A stretch of 64,000 nt of DNA, taken from Zobellia uliginosa (GTDB taxonomy: Bacteria; Bacteroidota; Bacteroidia; Flavobacteriales; Flavobacteriaceae). The stretch lies in NCBI RefSeq assembly GCF_900156625.1, contig NZ_FTOB01000004.1, forward strand, positions 372,001 to 436,000. The letters run 5' to 3'. This document shows positions 19,311 through 27,886 of this stretch, one piece after another (within the stretch, counting starts at the first letter, position 1; each line of letters starts with the position of its first letter). The notes under the pieces were generated by a model. It was given only the letters and a program-made list of their open reading frames with translations. It was not told the origin of the DNA and did no database searches. The translations under genes and the position numbers were made by a program.

Positions 19311-19339
19311 TAAAAGTATTGTGCGTTGCAGTGCTTCAA
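19311..19339 (-). promoter_or_regulatory. Predicted promoter of the DUF4270 operon
   Basis: On the minus strand TTG (19337-19339), an 18-base spacer and TACTTTTA (19311-19318), 18 bases before the start at 19292. Confidence 0.4.
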
Positions 19340-19489
19340 AACCGCAATAGACCAACCCTCATAGTTTTATGACCAATACCTTGTTTTTAGCGACTAAAGC
19401 CAGAATCGTTTTGGTCGATTAAATCGAGGTGTTCATGTGTTAAATGAGCGGCTTTATCTATTTCGGTTTCAAGAGAGTAAACCGTGTTC

Positions 19490-19497
19490 TAGTTTTG
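19490..19497 (+). promoter_or_regulatory. Predicted -7 box (TAGTTTTG) of the Kelch gene
   Basis: An exact TAnnTTTG match 35 bases before the Kelch ATG in the 240-base region between two divergent genes. No clear TTG is present at the -33 position. Confidence 0.45.
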
Positions 19498-19532
19498 ACA
19501 AAAATTAACTGGCTAACATAATAGAAAGGCAC

Positions 19533-20531
19533 ATGAAAGGATTCGGGTACTATATAGGAACGATAACGATTTTTAGCATAATGACTTGTTCATTGATCAG
19601 CTGCTCAAATGACGATGATGACGATGAGTATCTTGGAAACTGGGTGGGCAGGTCTGTTTTTGACGGAAGTCCACGTAGCGGAACCTCTAGTTTTACCATT
19701 GGTAATATGGGATATACTGGGGTAGGGTACGATGGAGACGATTACCTTACCTCATTTTGGTCTTACGATATGGACGGCGACTTTTGGTCTCAAAAGGCAG
19801 ATTTTATCGGAAGCGCTAGAAATGCGGCCGTAGGTTTTGAGGTCGATGGAAAGGGCTATATCGGCTCGGGCTACGATGGATTGGACGAATTGAACGATTT
19901 TTATGCCTATGACCCAAGTTCCAATTCATGGCAAGAGATAGCTTCCTTGCCGTCAACGGGTAGAAGGAGCGCCGTGGCCTTTGGAATGAACGGTTTTGGT
20001 TATTTCGGAACAGGCTTCGATGGTGATAATGATCGTAAGGATTTTTGGAAGTACGACCCTGCTACGGATTCTTGGTCGGAACTCGTTGGTTTTGGAGGCG
20101 ATAAAAGACGGTCGGCTACTACCTTTACCATTGGCGATAAGGTGTATTTGGGAACAGGGGTGTCTAACGGCATCTATCTCGATGATTTTTGGGCCTTTGA
20201 TGCAACAAGCGAGACTTGGACCAAAAAACTTGACCTAGATGAAGAAGATGATTACAACATAACAAGAAGCAACGCGGTAGGCTTTACCTTAAACGGTTAT
20301 GGCTACATAGCTTGTGGGACGGCTAGCGGCACTTTGGCTTCGGTTTGGCAATACGACCCCAGTACGGATGAATGGGAGCTAAAAACCGACTTTGAAGGAA
20401 CGAGTAGGCAAGATGCGGTCGTTTTTTCCAACGGAAGCAAGGCCGTTGTCGGTTTGGGAAGAACCGGAAGTCTGTATTTGGACGATCTGTACGAGTTTTT
20501 TCCTTTTGATGAATATGATGACGAAGACTAG
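19533..20531 (+). CDS. Kelch-repeat lipoprotein
   Basis: A 332-residue lipoprotein with signal peptide and lipobox CSLISC, then an Asp-rich spacer (NDDDDDEY). Six Kelch repeats of about 47 residues follow (from about residue 45 to 325), each with a small-residue turn, a GY/GxG strand and a tail such as DFWKYDPATDSWSEL, so a six-bladed beta propeller is expected on the cell surface or in the periplasm. The ligand is unknown. A strong hairpin terminator separates it from the DUF4907-LytS-LytTR genes downstream, which may be its regulators; secreted Kelch and DUF4907 proteins are often neighbours in this group. Confidence 0.82.
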   Translation: MKGFGYYIGTITIFSIMTCSLISCSNDDDDDEYLGNWVGRSVFDGSPRSGTSSFTIGNMGYTGVGYDGDDYLTSFWSYDMDGDFWSQKADFIGSARNAAVGFEVDGKGYIGSGYDGLDELNDFYAYDPSSNSWQEIASLPSTGRRSAVAFGMNGFGYFGTGFDGDNDRKDFWKYDPATDSWSELVGFGGDKRRSATTFTIGDKVYLGTGVSNGIYLDDFWAFDATSETWTKKLDLDEEDDYNITRSNAVGFTLNGYGYIACGTASGTLASVWQYDPSTDEWELKTDFEGTSRQDAVVFSNGSKAVVGLGRTGSLYLDDLYEFFPFDEYDDED

Positions 20532-20550
20532 TTATTTATTTGAGTGAGCT

Positions 20551-20586
20551 ATGGGGCAGTACTTTTGGCACTGCCCCATTTTTTAA
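20551..20586 (+). terminator. Terminator or attenuator between Kelch and DUF4907 genes
   Basis: ATGGGGCAGT (20551-20560) pairs perfectly with ACTGCCCCAT (20570-20579), loop of 9, then a run of T. It lies 11 bases before the next ATG, so read-through may set the level of the downstream genes. Confidence 0.82.
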
Positions 20587-20596
20587 TTGGCTATAT

Positions 20597-20923
20597 ATGA
20601 AAGCAAAAAAGGCATATCTTTTATTTATCGTTTTGGTCATGGTCCTCGTATCCGTTGCATTTCACCTAAAAGCTGATGAAGGGCGAAAAACGGGTCTCCA
20701 AACCCAAGTCATAGAAGTTGATGAGGGCTATGGTTATCAGATTCTGTATGACAATAAGGTATTGGTCAAACAAGAGTTTATACCGGCAATTCAGGGGAAG
20801 AGGCCCTTTAAGTCTATGGAAGAGGCACAGCTAATAGGAGATGTTGTCATGGAAAAGTTGAAAAAAGGCGATGATCCGTTTATTACCGTTTCAGAACTTC
20901 GGCATATGCAAATAACATTTTAA
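20597..20923 (+). CDS. DUF4907 family secreted protein
   Basis: A 108-residue protein with an N-terminal hydrophobic segment (residues 6-24, signal peptide or anchor) and the DUF4907 pattern: GYGYQILYDNKVLVKQEFIP, AIQGKRPFKSMEEAQLIGD and DPFITVSELRHM. The family has no known function. The ATG at 20597 is preferred because an upstream in-frame start would lie inside the terminator hairpin. It is 11 bases before the histidine kinase gene and so shares its transcript. Confidence 0.75.
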   Translation: MKAKKAYLLFIVLVMVLVSVAFHLKADEGRKTGLQTQVIEVDEGYGYQILYDNKVLVKQEFIPAIQGKRPFKSMEEAQLIGDVVMEKLKKGDDPFITVSELRHMQITF

Positions 20924-20934
20924 ATCGAAAAAAA

Positions 20935-21975
20935 ATGAATGGCACCAAAAGAAAATATTTACCACAATGGTTGGTACATGCCTTCTTATGGTGTGCGTTA
21001 TACGGGGTGATAATATATCCGTTTTTATTTGAGCCGCGGTCGGTACCTCCCCATATCATCGTAAAGTTGGTGATGGCTACGGTTTTGTTCTATTTCAATT
21101 ACTTCTATTTGGTTCCCCGTCTTCTATTAAAGGGAAAAAAGAAGGTTTATATCGTTCTGTCGATCGTATTGTTATTGGTCATCGCTTATCTTTTCTACAA
21201 TATATTTTCGCCCCAACTGCCTAGGGAGTTCGGTCCGATTGCTGATCGTATAAAAGAACATAGGGGAGGCAAAGTGCCTTTTTTTCGATTTTTGTTAATG
21301 CCTTTTGTGACTTTTGGAATCCCCTACATTTTTGCGATAGTGCTCCGTGTTTTTAATGAATTGCAGCGAAATGAAAACCTTCGTAAAACTGTGGAAAAGG
21401 AAAAGGTACAATCTGAACTGCAGTTTCTGAAAACGCAGTTGAATCCACATTTTCTCTTTAACTCCCTCAATACCATATACTCGCTATCGGTTAAAAAATC
21501 GACTGACACTTCAGAGGCGATCATAAACCTATCGGAATTGATGCGCTATATGATTTATGAGGCGGACAAGGACTTGGTTCCCTTGAATAAGGAAATAGAG
21601 TACATCAAAAATTATGTGGCCTTACAAAGATTGCGCTTGGCCGATAGTGAAAACGTCTTCCTGAAAATTTCAGGGGACGACACCGGAAAGATAATACCCT
21701 CCCTATTGTTTATCTCATTTATTGAAAACGCCTTTAAATACGGCACCGATTACGATGGAAAGACCAACGTGAAGATAAACCTTTTGATCAAAGAGAAGTC
21801 TATACATCTATACGTTGTGAACAAAATTGGAAAGCACAGGGCAAAATCTGAGAGTAGCGGTGTGGGCCTCCAGAACGTAAAGAATAGATTAAACTTTCTA
21901 TATCCGAATTCCCACGAACTGGATATAAAGGATGACGGGGCCACTTATGAAGTTAATTTAATTTTAAACTTATAA
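20935..21975 (+). CDS. LytS/YehU-type sensor histidine kinase
   Basis: A 346-residue membrane kinase. Four membrane spans are seen in residues 12-140, then a short coiled-coil (EKEKVQSELQFLKTQLN) and the His_kinase domain with phosphorylated His172 in LNPHFLFNSLNTIY. The ATP-binding part has FIENAFKYG and SGVGLQNVKNRLNFLYP. No large sensing domain is present; the loop before the last span is Arg/Lys-rich. It partners the LytTR regulator that starts 2 bases after its stop. Confidence 0.93.
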   Translation: MNGTKRKYLPQWLVHAFLWCALYGVIIYPFLFEPRSVPPHIIVKLVMATVLFYFNYFYLVPRLLLKGKKKVYIVLSIVLLLVIAYLFYNIFSPQLPREFGPIADRIKEHRGGKVPFFRFLLMPFVTFGIPYIFAIVLRVFNELQRNENLRKTVEKEKVQSELQFLKTQLNPHFLFNSLNTIYSLSVKKSTDTSEAIINLSELMRYMIYEADKDLVPLNKEIEYIKNYVALQRLRLADSENVFLKISGDDTGKIIPSLLFISFIENAFKYGTDYDGKTNVKINLLIKEKSIHLYVVNKIGKHRAKSESSGVGLQNVKNRLNFLYPNSHELDIKDDGATYEVNLILNL

Positions 21976-21977
21976 AT

Positions 21978-22712
21978 ATGAACTGTATACTCATTGACGA
22001 TGAACCGTTGGCCATTGAAATTTTGGCGGACTATTGCAAGAAAATTGGATTTGTTGAGGTCATAGGTACGTTCACGAACCCTTTAGAGGCGATTGCGACC
22101 ATTAACAAGAAAAAAGTAGATCTTATTTTTTGTGATATTGAAATGCCTCAAATCAACGGTTTGGATTTTATTAGCGCCCTCGATAATCCGCCACTTTTTA
22201 TCTTTACAACGGCCTATTCACAATATGCGGTTGAGGGCTTTGAACTGAACGCTGTAGATTATTTGGTAAAACCCATTCCATATCAACGCTTCATTAAGGC
22301 CGTTTTAAGGGCTAAGGAGCTAATGGCCCGAAAGGATGTCCCTTTGGGCGCCACGGTTGCCAATGTCTTTCCTTCGTACGGAGATACCAATGAAAACCAG
22401 AAGTTCATTTTTGTAAAATCGGAACACGAAAGTGTAAAGATCGATTTAGACGACATTCAATACGTGCAGGGTCTAAAAGACTATTTGAAAATTCATGTGG
22501 TGGGCTGTAATAAGACAATTTTGACCTTGCTAAGTTTTAAGGACATTCTAGAAAAATTACCCCAGAACCAGTTTATCAGGGTACACAAATCATTTGTGGT
22601 CAACGTGAATTTTATCAAGACCATACAACGGAACAGAATTGTAATCGATGATATTCGCATACCGATTGGGGAGAGCCATAAAACACAGTTTTTCTCTATG
22701 TTGGGGCTATAG
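21978..22712 (+). CDS. LytTR-family response regulator
   Basis: A 244-residue regulator. The receiver domain (1-125) has the acidic pair in LIDDEPLAIE, phosphoacceptor Asp53 in IFCDIEMPQING and the Lys in YLVKPIPYQRF. The LytTR DNA-binding domain (about 140-243) has VKSEHESVKIDLDDIQYVQG, FIRVHKSFVVN and IPIGESHK. LytTR proteins bind pairs of direct repeats about 21 bp apart. It is translationally coupled to the kinase and ends the + strand unit, facing the DUF6090 gene. Confidence 0.94.
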   Translation: MNCILIDDEPLAIEILADYCKKIGFVEVIGTFTNPLEAIATINKKKVDLIFCDIEMPQINGLDFISALDNPPLFIFTTAYSQYAVEGFELNAVDYLVKPIPYQRFIKAVLRAKELMARKDVPLGATVANVFPSYGDTNENQKFIFVKSEHESVKIDLDDIQYVQGLKDYLKIHVVGCNKTILTLLSFKDILEKLPQNQFIRVHKSFVVNVNFIKTIQRNRIVIDDIRIPIGESHKTQFFSMLGL

Positions 22713-22825
22713 TCGAATATAGACTTTTACAAGCCTTAAAGTAGTTTTCTAATAGAAACAAACGGTTGTACGGCTTAAAAGATTGGGCCGGGTCTTGGTT
22801 GTTGAATGATGTAGGGGAGAGGGTG

Positions 22826-23608
22826 CTAGTCTTTGAGGGAGACTTCTTTATATGAAAGCGTATAGCCCAACTCTTGTTTTAACTTCAAGGACATAACTTG
22901 GGTTCTGTTTCTCAATTTTTTGGCGCTGGTCAGTAGGTTTTGCGTCTGTATGAGCCGGTCGACCAGACTATTCTGATATTCCTTACTGTTTAATAAATTC
23001 TGATAGTTTGACGATTTTCCGAAAGTCCTTATTCGGCTGTATCTGGGGTTGTCTTTTGAAAGCATGTCTTTTAAGGCCAAGTGTTTTTCCAGTACCGGCT
23101 GTAATCTGTCAAGTACGATTTCCTTTATTTTTGAATCGATAGATTCCAATTTTTGTATTTCAGCAGGGTAATTGGTAATCAGCCCTTTGAGCGAGTCACT
23201 TTCTATAAGTTCTAATTTGGTCGTGTTGATGACGGAATTCAAGGCCCCTTCGAGCAAGTTGGTTTCGGAATAGTTGATGTGGATAATCGTGTCTTTTGCC
23301 CCTTCGGTAATTTCGCTAGAGGGCAGCCCAATATAGTTCATGGTGGCTTCCAGTCTTTTGGAAGTGTCCGAATAATGGTCTATAGTGGTGCTTAGGATCT
23401 TTAGATTGGTGTTGAGCTCATCGTACAGGCCTTCGTATATTTTTAGTTCTACGATCCTGTTTTTTCGGATTTCGTTTAGATCATTGATTTTCCAAGCGAT
23501 CAATATACCTATTACAATAAGGAAAATCTCTCCTAGGGCATAGGTTATATAACCTTTGAGTTTGCCTGAATCTAAAAGCTTCTTTCTTATTTTCCTAAAA
23601 ACGGTCAT
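22826..23608 (-). CDS. DUF6090 family membrane protein
   Basis: A 260-residue protein with the family N-terminus: a basic stretch (FRKIRKKLLDSGKL), a single membrane span at about residues 22-40 (ALGEIFLIVIGILIAWKIN), then a helical, coiled-coil-rich periplasmic domain. The family is common in Flavobacteriaceae and its role is unknown. Its ATG overlaps the SCO1 stop by 4 bases (ATGA), so it is translationally coupled and is the last gene of the operon. Confidence 0.75.
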   Translation of the reverse strand: MTVFRKIRKKLLDSGKLKGYITYALGEIFLIVIGILIAWKINDLNEIRKNRIVELKIYEGLYDELNTNLKILSTTIDHYSDTSKRLEATMNYIGLPSSEITEGAKDTIIHINYSETNLLEGALNSVINTTKLELIESDSLKGLITNYPAEIQKLESIDSKIKEIVLDRLQPVLEKHLALKDMLSKDNPRYSRIRTFGKSSNYQNLLNSKEYQNSLVDRLIQTQNLLTSAKKLRNRTQVMSLKLKQELGYTLSYKEVSLKD

Positions 23609-24285
23609 TCCTTCTTTAAGCTTTTTACATCCGTGATCAATTGTGCGATCGAGGCTCGGTTCAATCCGTTGTAGATACCTCTTATGTGTCTGTTCTTGTC
23701 TATGAGCAGAAAGTTTTCTGTATGCAGGAAGTCGTTAATGTCTTTAGGGATGCCCAAATCGTTCTCAACAAAATAGTGGTGCCTTCCCAGGTCATAGATC
23801 TCTTGTTTGTCTCCCGTGACCAAGTGCCATTTTTCATTGATGACACCGTTCTTTTTGGCGTAGGTGTTCAGTACGGAAACAGAATCTATGGAAGGGGTAA
23901 CGGAATGTGATAAAAGCGCTACTTCAGGGTCGTCTATAAAAGCCTTTTGAACCTTTTGCATATTCCCGGTCATTTTCAGGCAAATGCCGGGGCAGGTGGT
24001 AAAGAAAAAATCGGTAATGTAAATTTTGTCTTTAAAGGTTTCGGGGGTTATGGTGTCTCCCAGTTGGTCTACTAGGCGGTAATCGGGAATTTTGTGGAAT
24101 TCCTTTTCTTCCTGTGAGCCCGGTTTCAACCAATGGGGCGTAAAAGATGCATCCGCGTAATAGGGAAGATGTTCGACCCTGCTCGATTTCTCCTTGTTTT
24201 CCTTTTCTACCGTTTGATGGCAGGCGGTCAAGGCCAAAAGCAACAGTAAAAAGCTATCTCTCCTTATCTCTAACAACAACTTCAT
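23605..24285 (-). CDS. SCO1/SenC-type thioredoxin-fold lipoprotein
   Basis: A 226-residue lipoprotein (lipobox LTAC, Cys22). The thioredoxin fold carries the SCO copper motif: Cys98 and Cys102 in TTCPGICLKM and His188 in FLHTENFLLID. SCO proteins deliver copper to the CuA site of cytochrome oxidase or act as envelope thiol-disulfide proteins. The start overlaps the MORN gene by 32 bases; no later Met is available before the thioredoxin core, so the overlap is taken as real. No oxidase genes are nearby. Confidence 0.88.
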   Translation of the reverse strand: MKLLLEIRRDSFLLLLLALTACHQTVEKENKEKSSRVEHLPYYADASFTPHWLKPGSQEEKEFHKIPDYRLVDQLGDTITPETFKDKIYITDFFFTTCPGICLKMTGNMQKVQKAFIDDPEVALLSHSVTPSIDSVSVLNTYAKKNGVINEKWHLVTGDKQEIYDLGRHHYFVENDLGIPKDINDFLHTENFLLIDKNRHIRGIYNGLNRASIAQLITDVKSLKKE

Positions 24286-24871
24286 CTTCTAGTTTATAAC
24301 ATGAATTAGCTCTCCTCATTCCGAAAATACGGCCATTCTTGGCTTCGTAGTTAATGTATAGTTTGCCGTTTTGGAGCCATGCCTTTTGTAGGCCTTCCTC
24401 TTTTCCTTCTACCAGGTTTCTCTCTTTTAAAATTTTACCGTTAGCGTACCATTTGGTTTGCTTGCCGTGAAGTCGACCATTGACGTAATACGATTTTTCC
24501 GATAAGGTTCCGTTTTCCCACCACGTCTTATAAACGCCATCTAACCGATTGTGCCTATAATTGGCCTGAACACGCAAGATGTTGTGGTCTGACCATTGTT
24601 TTGCGATACCTTCCCTTTTTCCGTCTACAAAACCTAAGCGTTCCCCCAAGGCACCGTTCGGGTGGAATTTTACTGAATAGCCGTTGTACGATCGGTCGTT
24701 ATAGTACCATTTGCCTTCGATGGGGTTAAGTACCAAATCTTTTTTTAGCACTTCCTGCATATTGATGACAAGGGGGGCTTCTTCAACTTTCGGTTCTGTT
24801 GTAGCGCTCTCTTTGCAACTGGCAAAAGAGAGTGCCGACAATAGGGTTATGTAAAAAAAACGTTTTATCAT
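24254..24871 (-). CDS. MORN-repeat (YwqK-like) lipoprotein
   Basis: A 205-residue lipoprotein with lipobox SFASC and about five or six MORN-variant repeats from residue 55 onward, each of the type GxxxxWxxNGxL (for example WWENGTLSEKSYYVNG and WYANGKILKERNLVEG). Such YwqK-like repeats form beta-hairpin sheets and are common in surface lipoproteins of this phylum; function unknown. It starts 5 bases after the preceding YHYH gene and runs 32 bases into the SCO1 gene, so it is part of one operon. Confidence 0.8.
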   Translation of the reverse strand: MIKRFFYITLLSALSFASCKESATTEPKVEEAPLVINMQEVLKKDLVLNPIEGKWYYNDRSYNGYSVKFHPNGALGERLGFVDGKREGIAKQWSDHNILRVQANYRHNRLDGVYKTWWENGTLSEKSYYVNGRLHGKQTKWYANGKILKERNLVEGKEEGLQKAWLQNGKLYINYEAKNGRIFGMRRANSCYKLEDEVVVRDKER

Positions 24872-24876
24872 AGGGC

Positions 24877-25647
24877 TTAATATCCTTGGTACGGTCCTGC
24901 AAAGGCCAGATAAGAACCTGTTGTGGAATATACCTCGTTAATAATATGATAGTGGTATTCTTCTTTACCGTCTGTGTATTGGGTGGCCGATACATGTCCG
25001 CCTGACTCGTCAAGGTCGGTTGGGTAAGTGCCAGTAGCCTTACATTTCCTTCCGTAGAGGAAAACACCGTCCAACAATATGCCTACTAGCTTGTCATCGT
25101 CGTTACTGAAGGCCTTTGGCTCTAGGTGATAATGGTATACGCCGGGGCCGATATGAGCTCCTGTCCAATCGAGACTTGCCGCCGCTTTGTCAAGTGCACC
25201 GCCTCCTTCTTGGTCATTGAATATGGATGCGCCACTTACGGCAATGCCAATAGTGTTCAGCTGCGTTTCCACCGTATTGCCCGTAAGGTCGGGTGTTGCA
25301 TCCACTCTTATGGTCGTGGCGTTGTTATTACTGCTCATTATACTAGGAGTCAATGCCACGTCGGGCTCATCTTTATACAGGCTGTTGCCTTCTCCCCAGT
25401 ATACGGTTTCGTGATTGGGTAAGCCTGTGGTTTCGATAACAACTTCAGATCCATCTAAGTAAATGGTGGTGGCTTCGTTGTTGAAGGCGGCGTAGGCGGC
25501 ATGCAATTCCGTTACGGTTTCCTCTTCAGAAGTTTCGTCCATGTCAGAATCATCAACGCTATCAGAACTGCAGGCAACAAAGCCGATGCATAGCATTGCG
25601 CAACCAAAACCCAATGGGATAACCTTTCTTAGAAACTTTTTTTTCAT
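24877..25647 (-). CDS. YHYH-domain lipoprotein (shorter paralogue)
   Basis: A 256-residue lipoprotein (lipobox FVAC, Cys26) followed by an acidic Ser/Asp/Glu linker (27-47) and a YHYH domain. The motif YHYH occurs twice, at 171-174 (GVYHYHLEP) and 231-234 (EEYHYHIINE), with conserved GILLDGVFLYGR between them. The paired His residues suggest a metal site, which is inference. The start at 25647 gives a proper signal peptide; an upstream in-frame start at 25713 does not. It is a paralogue of the gene at 26450. Confidence 0.85.
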   Translation of the reverse strand: MKKKFLRKVIPLGFGCAMLCIGFVACSSDSVDDSDMDETSEEETVTELHAAYAAFNNEATTIYLDGSEVVIETTGLPNHETVYWGEGNSLYKDEPDVALTPSIMSSNNNATTIRVDATPDLTGNTVETQLNTIGIAVSGASIFNDQEGGGALDKAAASLDWTGAHIGPGVYHYHLEPKAFSNDDDKLVGILLDGVFLYGRKCKATGTYPTDLDESGGHVSATQYTDGKEEYHYHIINEVYSTTGSYLAFAGPYQGY

Positions 25648-25691
25648 GTTTTTGTATTTTAAATAATTGATTGTTAATTCTTTGTGGTGGT

Positions 25692-25699
25692 CAAATTTA
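25692..25699 (-). promoter_or_regulatory. Predicted internal -7 box (TAAATTTG) before the second YHYH gene
   Basis: On the minus strand TAAATTTG is an exact TAnnTTTG match 44 bases before the start at 25647, in the 141-base gap after the single-span protein gene. It could give a second transcript for YHYH-MORN-SCO1-DUF6090. Confidence 0.4.
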
Positions 25700-25788
25700 G
25701 CTTTAATGCCCATGCCGAATGGGGCCGATCGGTAGGTGGCCTTTTGTTTTCAGTGGTTGCCCCAATCTATCCGGTAAACGATCTTTGC

Positions 25789-26418
25789 CTAAGCCGGACT
25801 TAGCTCGCTTTTCTCCGGTTTGAATATTTTTACAATCATGATCGATGAGACCACTACCAAAATATTTAGGGAAATAAAGGGCCAAAAGAGATTCGATTCT
25901 TCTCCCTTTGTTTGAAAGTGACCGTTGATTTTTTCGACCTGTACCGTAAACTGATTGTCTTTTTTAATGACAAAGTTTTCGGAGCTATCCGCTTGATCGA
26001 TTATTTTAAAAACCGTATTGTGTTTTGAATTTTGCTTAAAACCTTTGAGTTTGACCTGTAAGGTGGTTAGCGCACTGGGCAAACCGACCACCCTGAATTT
26101 AAGGTCTGTTTGGTGGCCCATTTTTATGGCCCCTTCCTTAAGCTCGCCCGTAAAATCAGAATTCGCCTTTAAAAGAATATTGTCCTTTACGTAGGTGATT
26201 ACCAATTTTTGAAACTCATCGGCCGATAATGCGTCCATTTGAAGGTCAGGGTAATTTTGGATCAACTGAGACCGGAAACCATTAAAAGAAGAACTAATAT
26301 GTAGCGTCCAGTTATTTTCTTGATCTTGTGCCAAGGTCATCGTTGCTATTTGGGAGCTGTGGGCGCTGGCAAATAACGAACAGAGGCATGTTAAAAGGCC
26401 GAATATTATTTTTTTCAT
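25789..26418 (-). CDS. Secreted single-span membrane protein with predicted N-terminal His
   Basis: A 209-residue protein of unrecognised family. Residues 1-19 are a signal peptide with an ASA cleavage site, after which the mature chain should begin with His20 (HSSQIATMTL). The periplasmic part is beta-rich with 3-4 conserved-looking strands, and a C-terminal membrane span (about 178-197, WPFISLNILVVVSSIMIV) is followed by a short basic tail. Proteins with an exposed N-terminal His often bind copper; that link is inferred from the neighbouring SCO1 gene. It lies 31 bases after the first YHYH gene. Confidence 0.7.
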   Translation of the reverse strand: MKKIIFGLLTCLCSLFASAHSSQIATMTLAQDQENNWTLHISSSFNGFRSQLIQNYPDLQMDALSADEFQKLVITYVKDNILLKANSDFTGELKEGAIKMGHQTDLKFRVVGLPSALTTLQVKLKGFKQNSKHNTVFKIIDQADSSENFVIKKDNQFTVQVEKINGHFQTKGEESNLFWPFISLNILVVVSSIMIVKIFKPEKSELSPA

Positions 26419-26449
26419 GATAGGGGTGTTAGGGGCTTACTGTTGATTT

Positions 26450-27505
26450 CTAATTTATTTCAAAGGAGCCTTGAGCACCTGCAAAACAGCCGATAAAGCT
26501 ATTGGTCCCGGCGGCGGCTACATGGTAGTGGTATCCACGTGTGTCGTCAGTGTGACCGCGACAATCGTCTAAATCCGTTGGTTCGTTGCCGTTATCGTCC
26601 AAACGTTCGAACATGGGGAAGCCGTCCATGGCATATCCGATCATAGCCGAGTGTCCGTCGTCTTGGGCTATTTTAGTGGTCATGCCAGTGGCGGCATGAT
26701 AATGATAGCCGGTGTTTGGGTTTACGTGTCCTCCGTTGTCATCCATCGGGGCCAGTGTGTAGGCGTCGAGAATGGCAGAGGTTGGTGCCGGTGGGTCAAA
26801 GTTTACGCCGTTAAACGCCAAGCCGATAACCGACCCATCGCCACCTCCCATGGGGGCGTCGCCCGGTGGAGGTCCGTCAGCTGGAGGGCCATCTGTAGGG
26901 GGGACACCTCCGCCACCTCCTGGAATCCCATCCGAAATATAATCGGGGGAATCTAGTTTTACAGGAGTAACGGGGATGTAGTAAGTCAACGTAATATCGG
27001 TAACATAAGAAGGCAGACATTCCACACAGAAATTCTCATATTCTTCACCCACATTCGGATTGGCGGCGTTCTGGCAGTCTTCCAATGAATTGGTGACATA
27101 GATGTTTCCGTTTTCATCGTACATTTTCCAGGTGGCGTCGGAATAGAAATCGGCCATGTTTTCAATAAAGGCCCCATCTACATCGTAGAGTTCACCATTT
27201 TCAAACCACTTCCCCCCTTTGTCCGCTCCATCGGAAATATGGGTAGGGCACCAAGGGCCCATTTGGTGTTCGGTGGGGGTAGAGGTCGTAGTAATTTTAT
27301 AGCAGGTGGCCACGGTTCCATCGGAAAGTGTTTTTTCTACGGTAGTAATGGGTTCTGCCAGGCCATCCGCCAAAAATAGGGTCGGGTCTACCGTACGGGT
27401 GCCTTCATCGTTGGTCGCAAGACCCGAGCTCTCGTCGGAACTGCAGCTGTTGCCCGAAAAAAGTAGAAATATACCGGAAAGTGCCATTGCTATAATTTGT
27501 TTCAT
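26450..27505 (-). CDS. YHYH-domain lipoprotein (longer paralogue)
   Basis: A 351-residue lipoprotein with a signal peptide and lipidation Cys21 (GNSC, a loose lipobox). Residues 60-190 hold paired Cys residues, 193-222 are a Gly/Pro/Asp-rich linker, and the YHYH domain follows with two motifs at 267-270 (TGYHYHAATG) and 325-328 (RGYHYHVAA), plus an intervening GYAMDGFPMFE. The DLDDCRGHTDD segment before the second motif adds possible ligands. It lies 32 bases after the EF-hand gene. Confidence 0.87.
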   Translation of the reverse strand: MKQIIAMALSGIFLLFSGNSCSSDESSGLATNDEGTRTVDPTLFLADGLAEPITTVEKTLSDGTVATCYKITTTSTPTEHQMGPWCPTHISDGADKGGKWFENGELYDVDGAFIENMADFYSDATWKMYDENGNIYVTNSLEDCQNAANPNVGEEYENFCVECLPSYVTDITLTYYIPVTPVKLDSPDYISDGIPGGGGGVPPTDGPPADGPPPGDAPMGGGDGSVIGLAFNGVNFDPPAPTSAILDAYTLAPMDDNGGHVNPNTGYHYHAATGMTTKIAQDDGHSAMIGYAMDGFPMFERLDDNGNEPTDLDDCRGHTDDTRGYHYHVAAAGTNSFIGCFAGAQGSFEIN

Positions 27506-27537
27506 GTGAATAGGATTTATGGTTTAAGCTTTCCTGT

Positions 27538-27816
27538 TTATTGCTTTTTTCTTCTTTGGGGCTTAGGGGCCTTCTTTAGTTCATCAAGTGAAAGGTAGCC
27601 GTCTTCGTTCGTGTCTATTTTTGAAAAGTCGTTCTTTAAGGGGCCTTTTATTTCTTCTTTGGAAAGTCTTCCATCTTCATCCTTGTCCATCTGTTTTAAT
27701 AATTCAGTGGCCGATGGCGGTTCTTGTCCTTTTTTTTCTTGAGCGAATGCCGCTGTGGCGGTCATCAACATAAATATGGAAAGCGCCAGTGTGTTGTGTA
27801 TTACATTTTTTTTCAT
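27538..27816 (-). CDS. Secreted EF-hand protein
   Basis: A 92-residue protein with a signal peptide (cleavage near AFA, residue 25) and two EF-hand loops, DKDEDGRLSKEE (44-55) and DTNEDGYLSLDE (68-79), both with complete Ca2+-coordinating positions. The C-terminus is Lys/Arg/Pro-rich. It is the first gene of the operon and is divergent from the LytS/LytTR pair. A calcium-binding or structural role outside the cytoplasm is likely. Confidence 0.88.
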   Translation of the reverse strand: MKKNVIHNTLALSIFMLMTATAAFAQEKKGQEPPSATELLKQMDKDEDGRLSKEEIKGPLKNDFSKIDTNEDGYLSLDELKKAPKPQRRKKQ

Positions 27817-27850
27817 GATATTCTTTTTTAATTAAGCCTATTGGGCAGTA

Positions 27851-27858
27851 CAAAGATG
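27851..27858 (-). promoter_or_regulatory. Candidate -7 box of the EF-hand/YHYH operon
   Basis: On the minus strand CATCTTTG is one mismatch from TAnnTTTG, 34 bases before the start at 27816. If real, transcription would begin near 27844 and the nearest direct repeat of the array at 27887 would be centred near -47. Confidence 0.3.
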
Positions 27859-27886
27859 AAGAAAGAACAAGGGCGGTATGAAACCA

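Noticed and set aside
19419-19445. TTAAAT at a 21-bp distance upstream of the Kelch gene as a LytTR site
   Set aside because: Only six bases match, the surrounding bases do not fit the LytTR pattern, and A/T-rich DNA makes this likely by chance.
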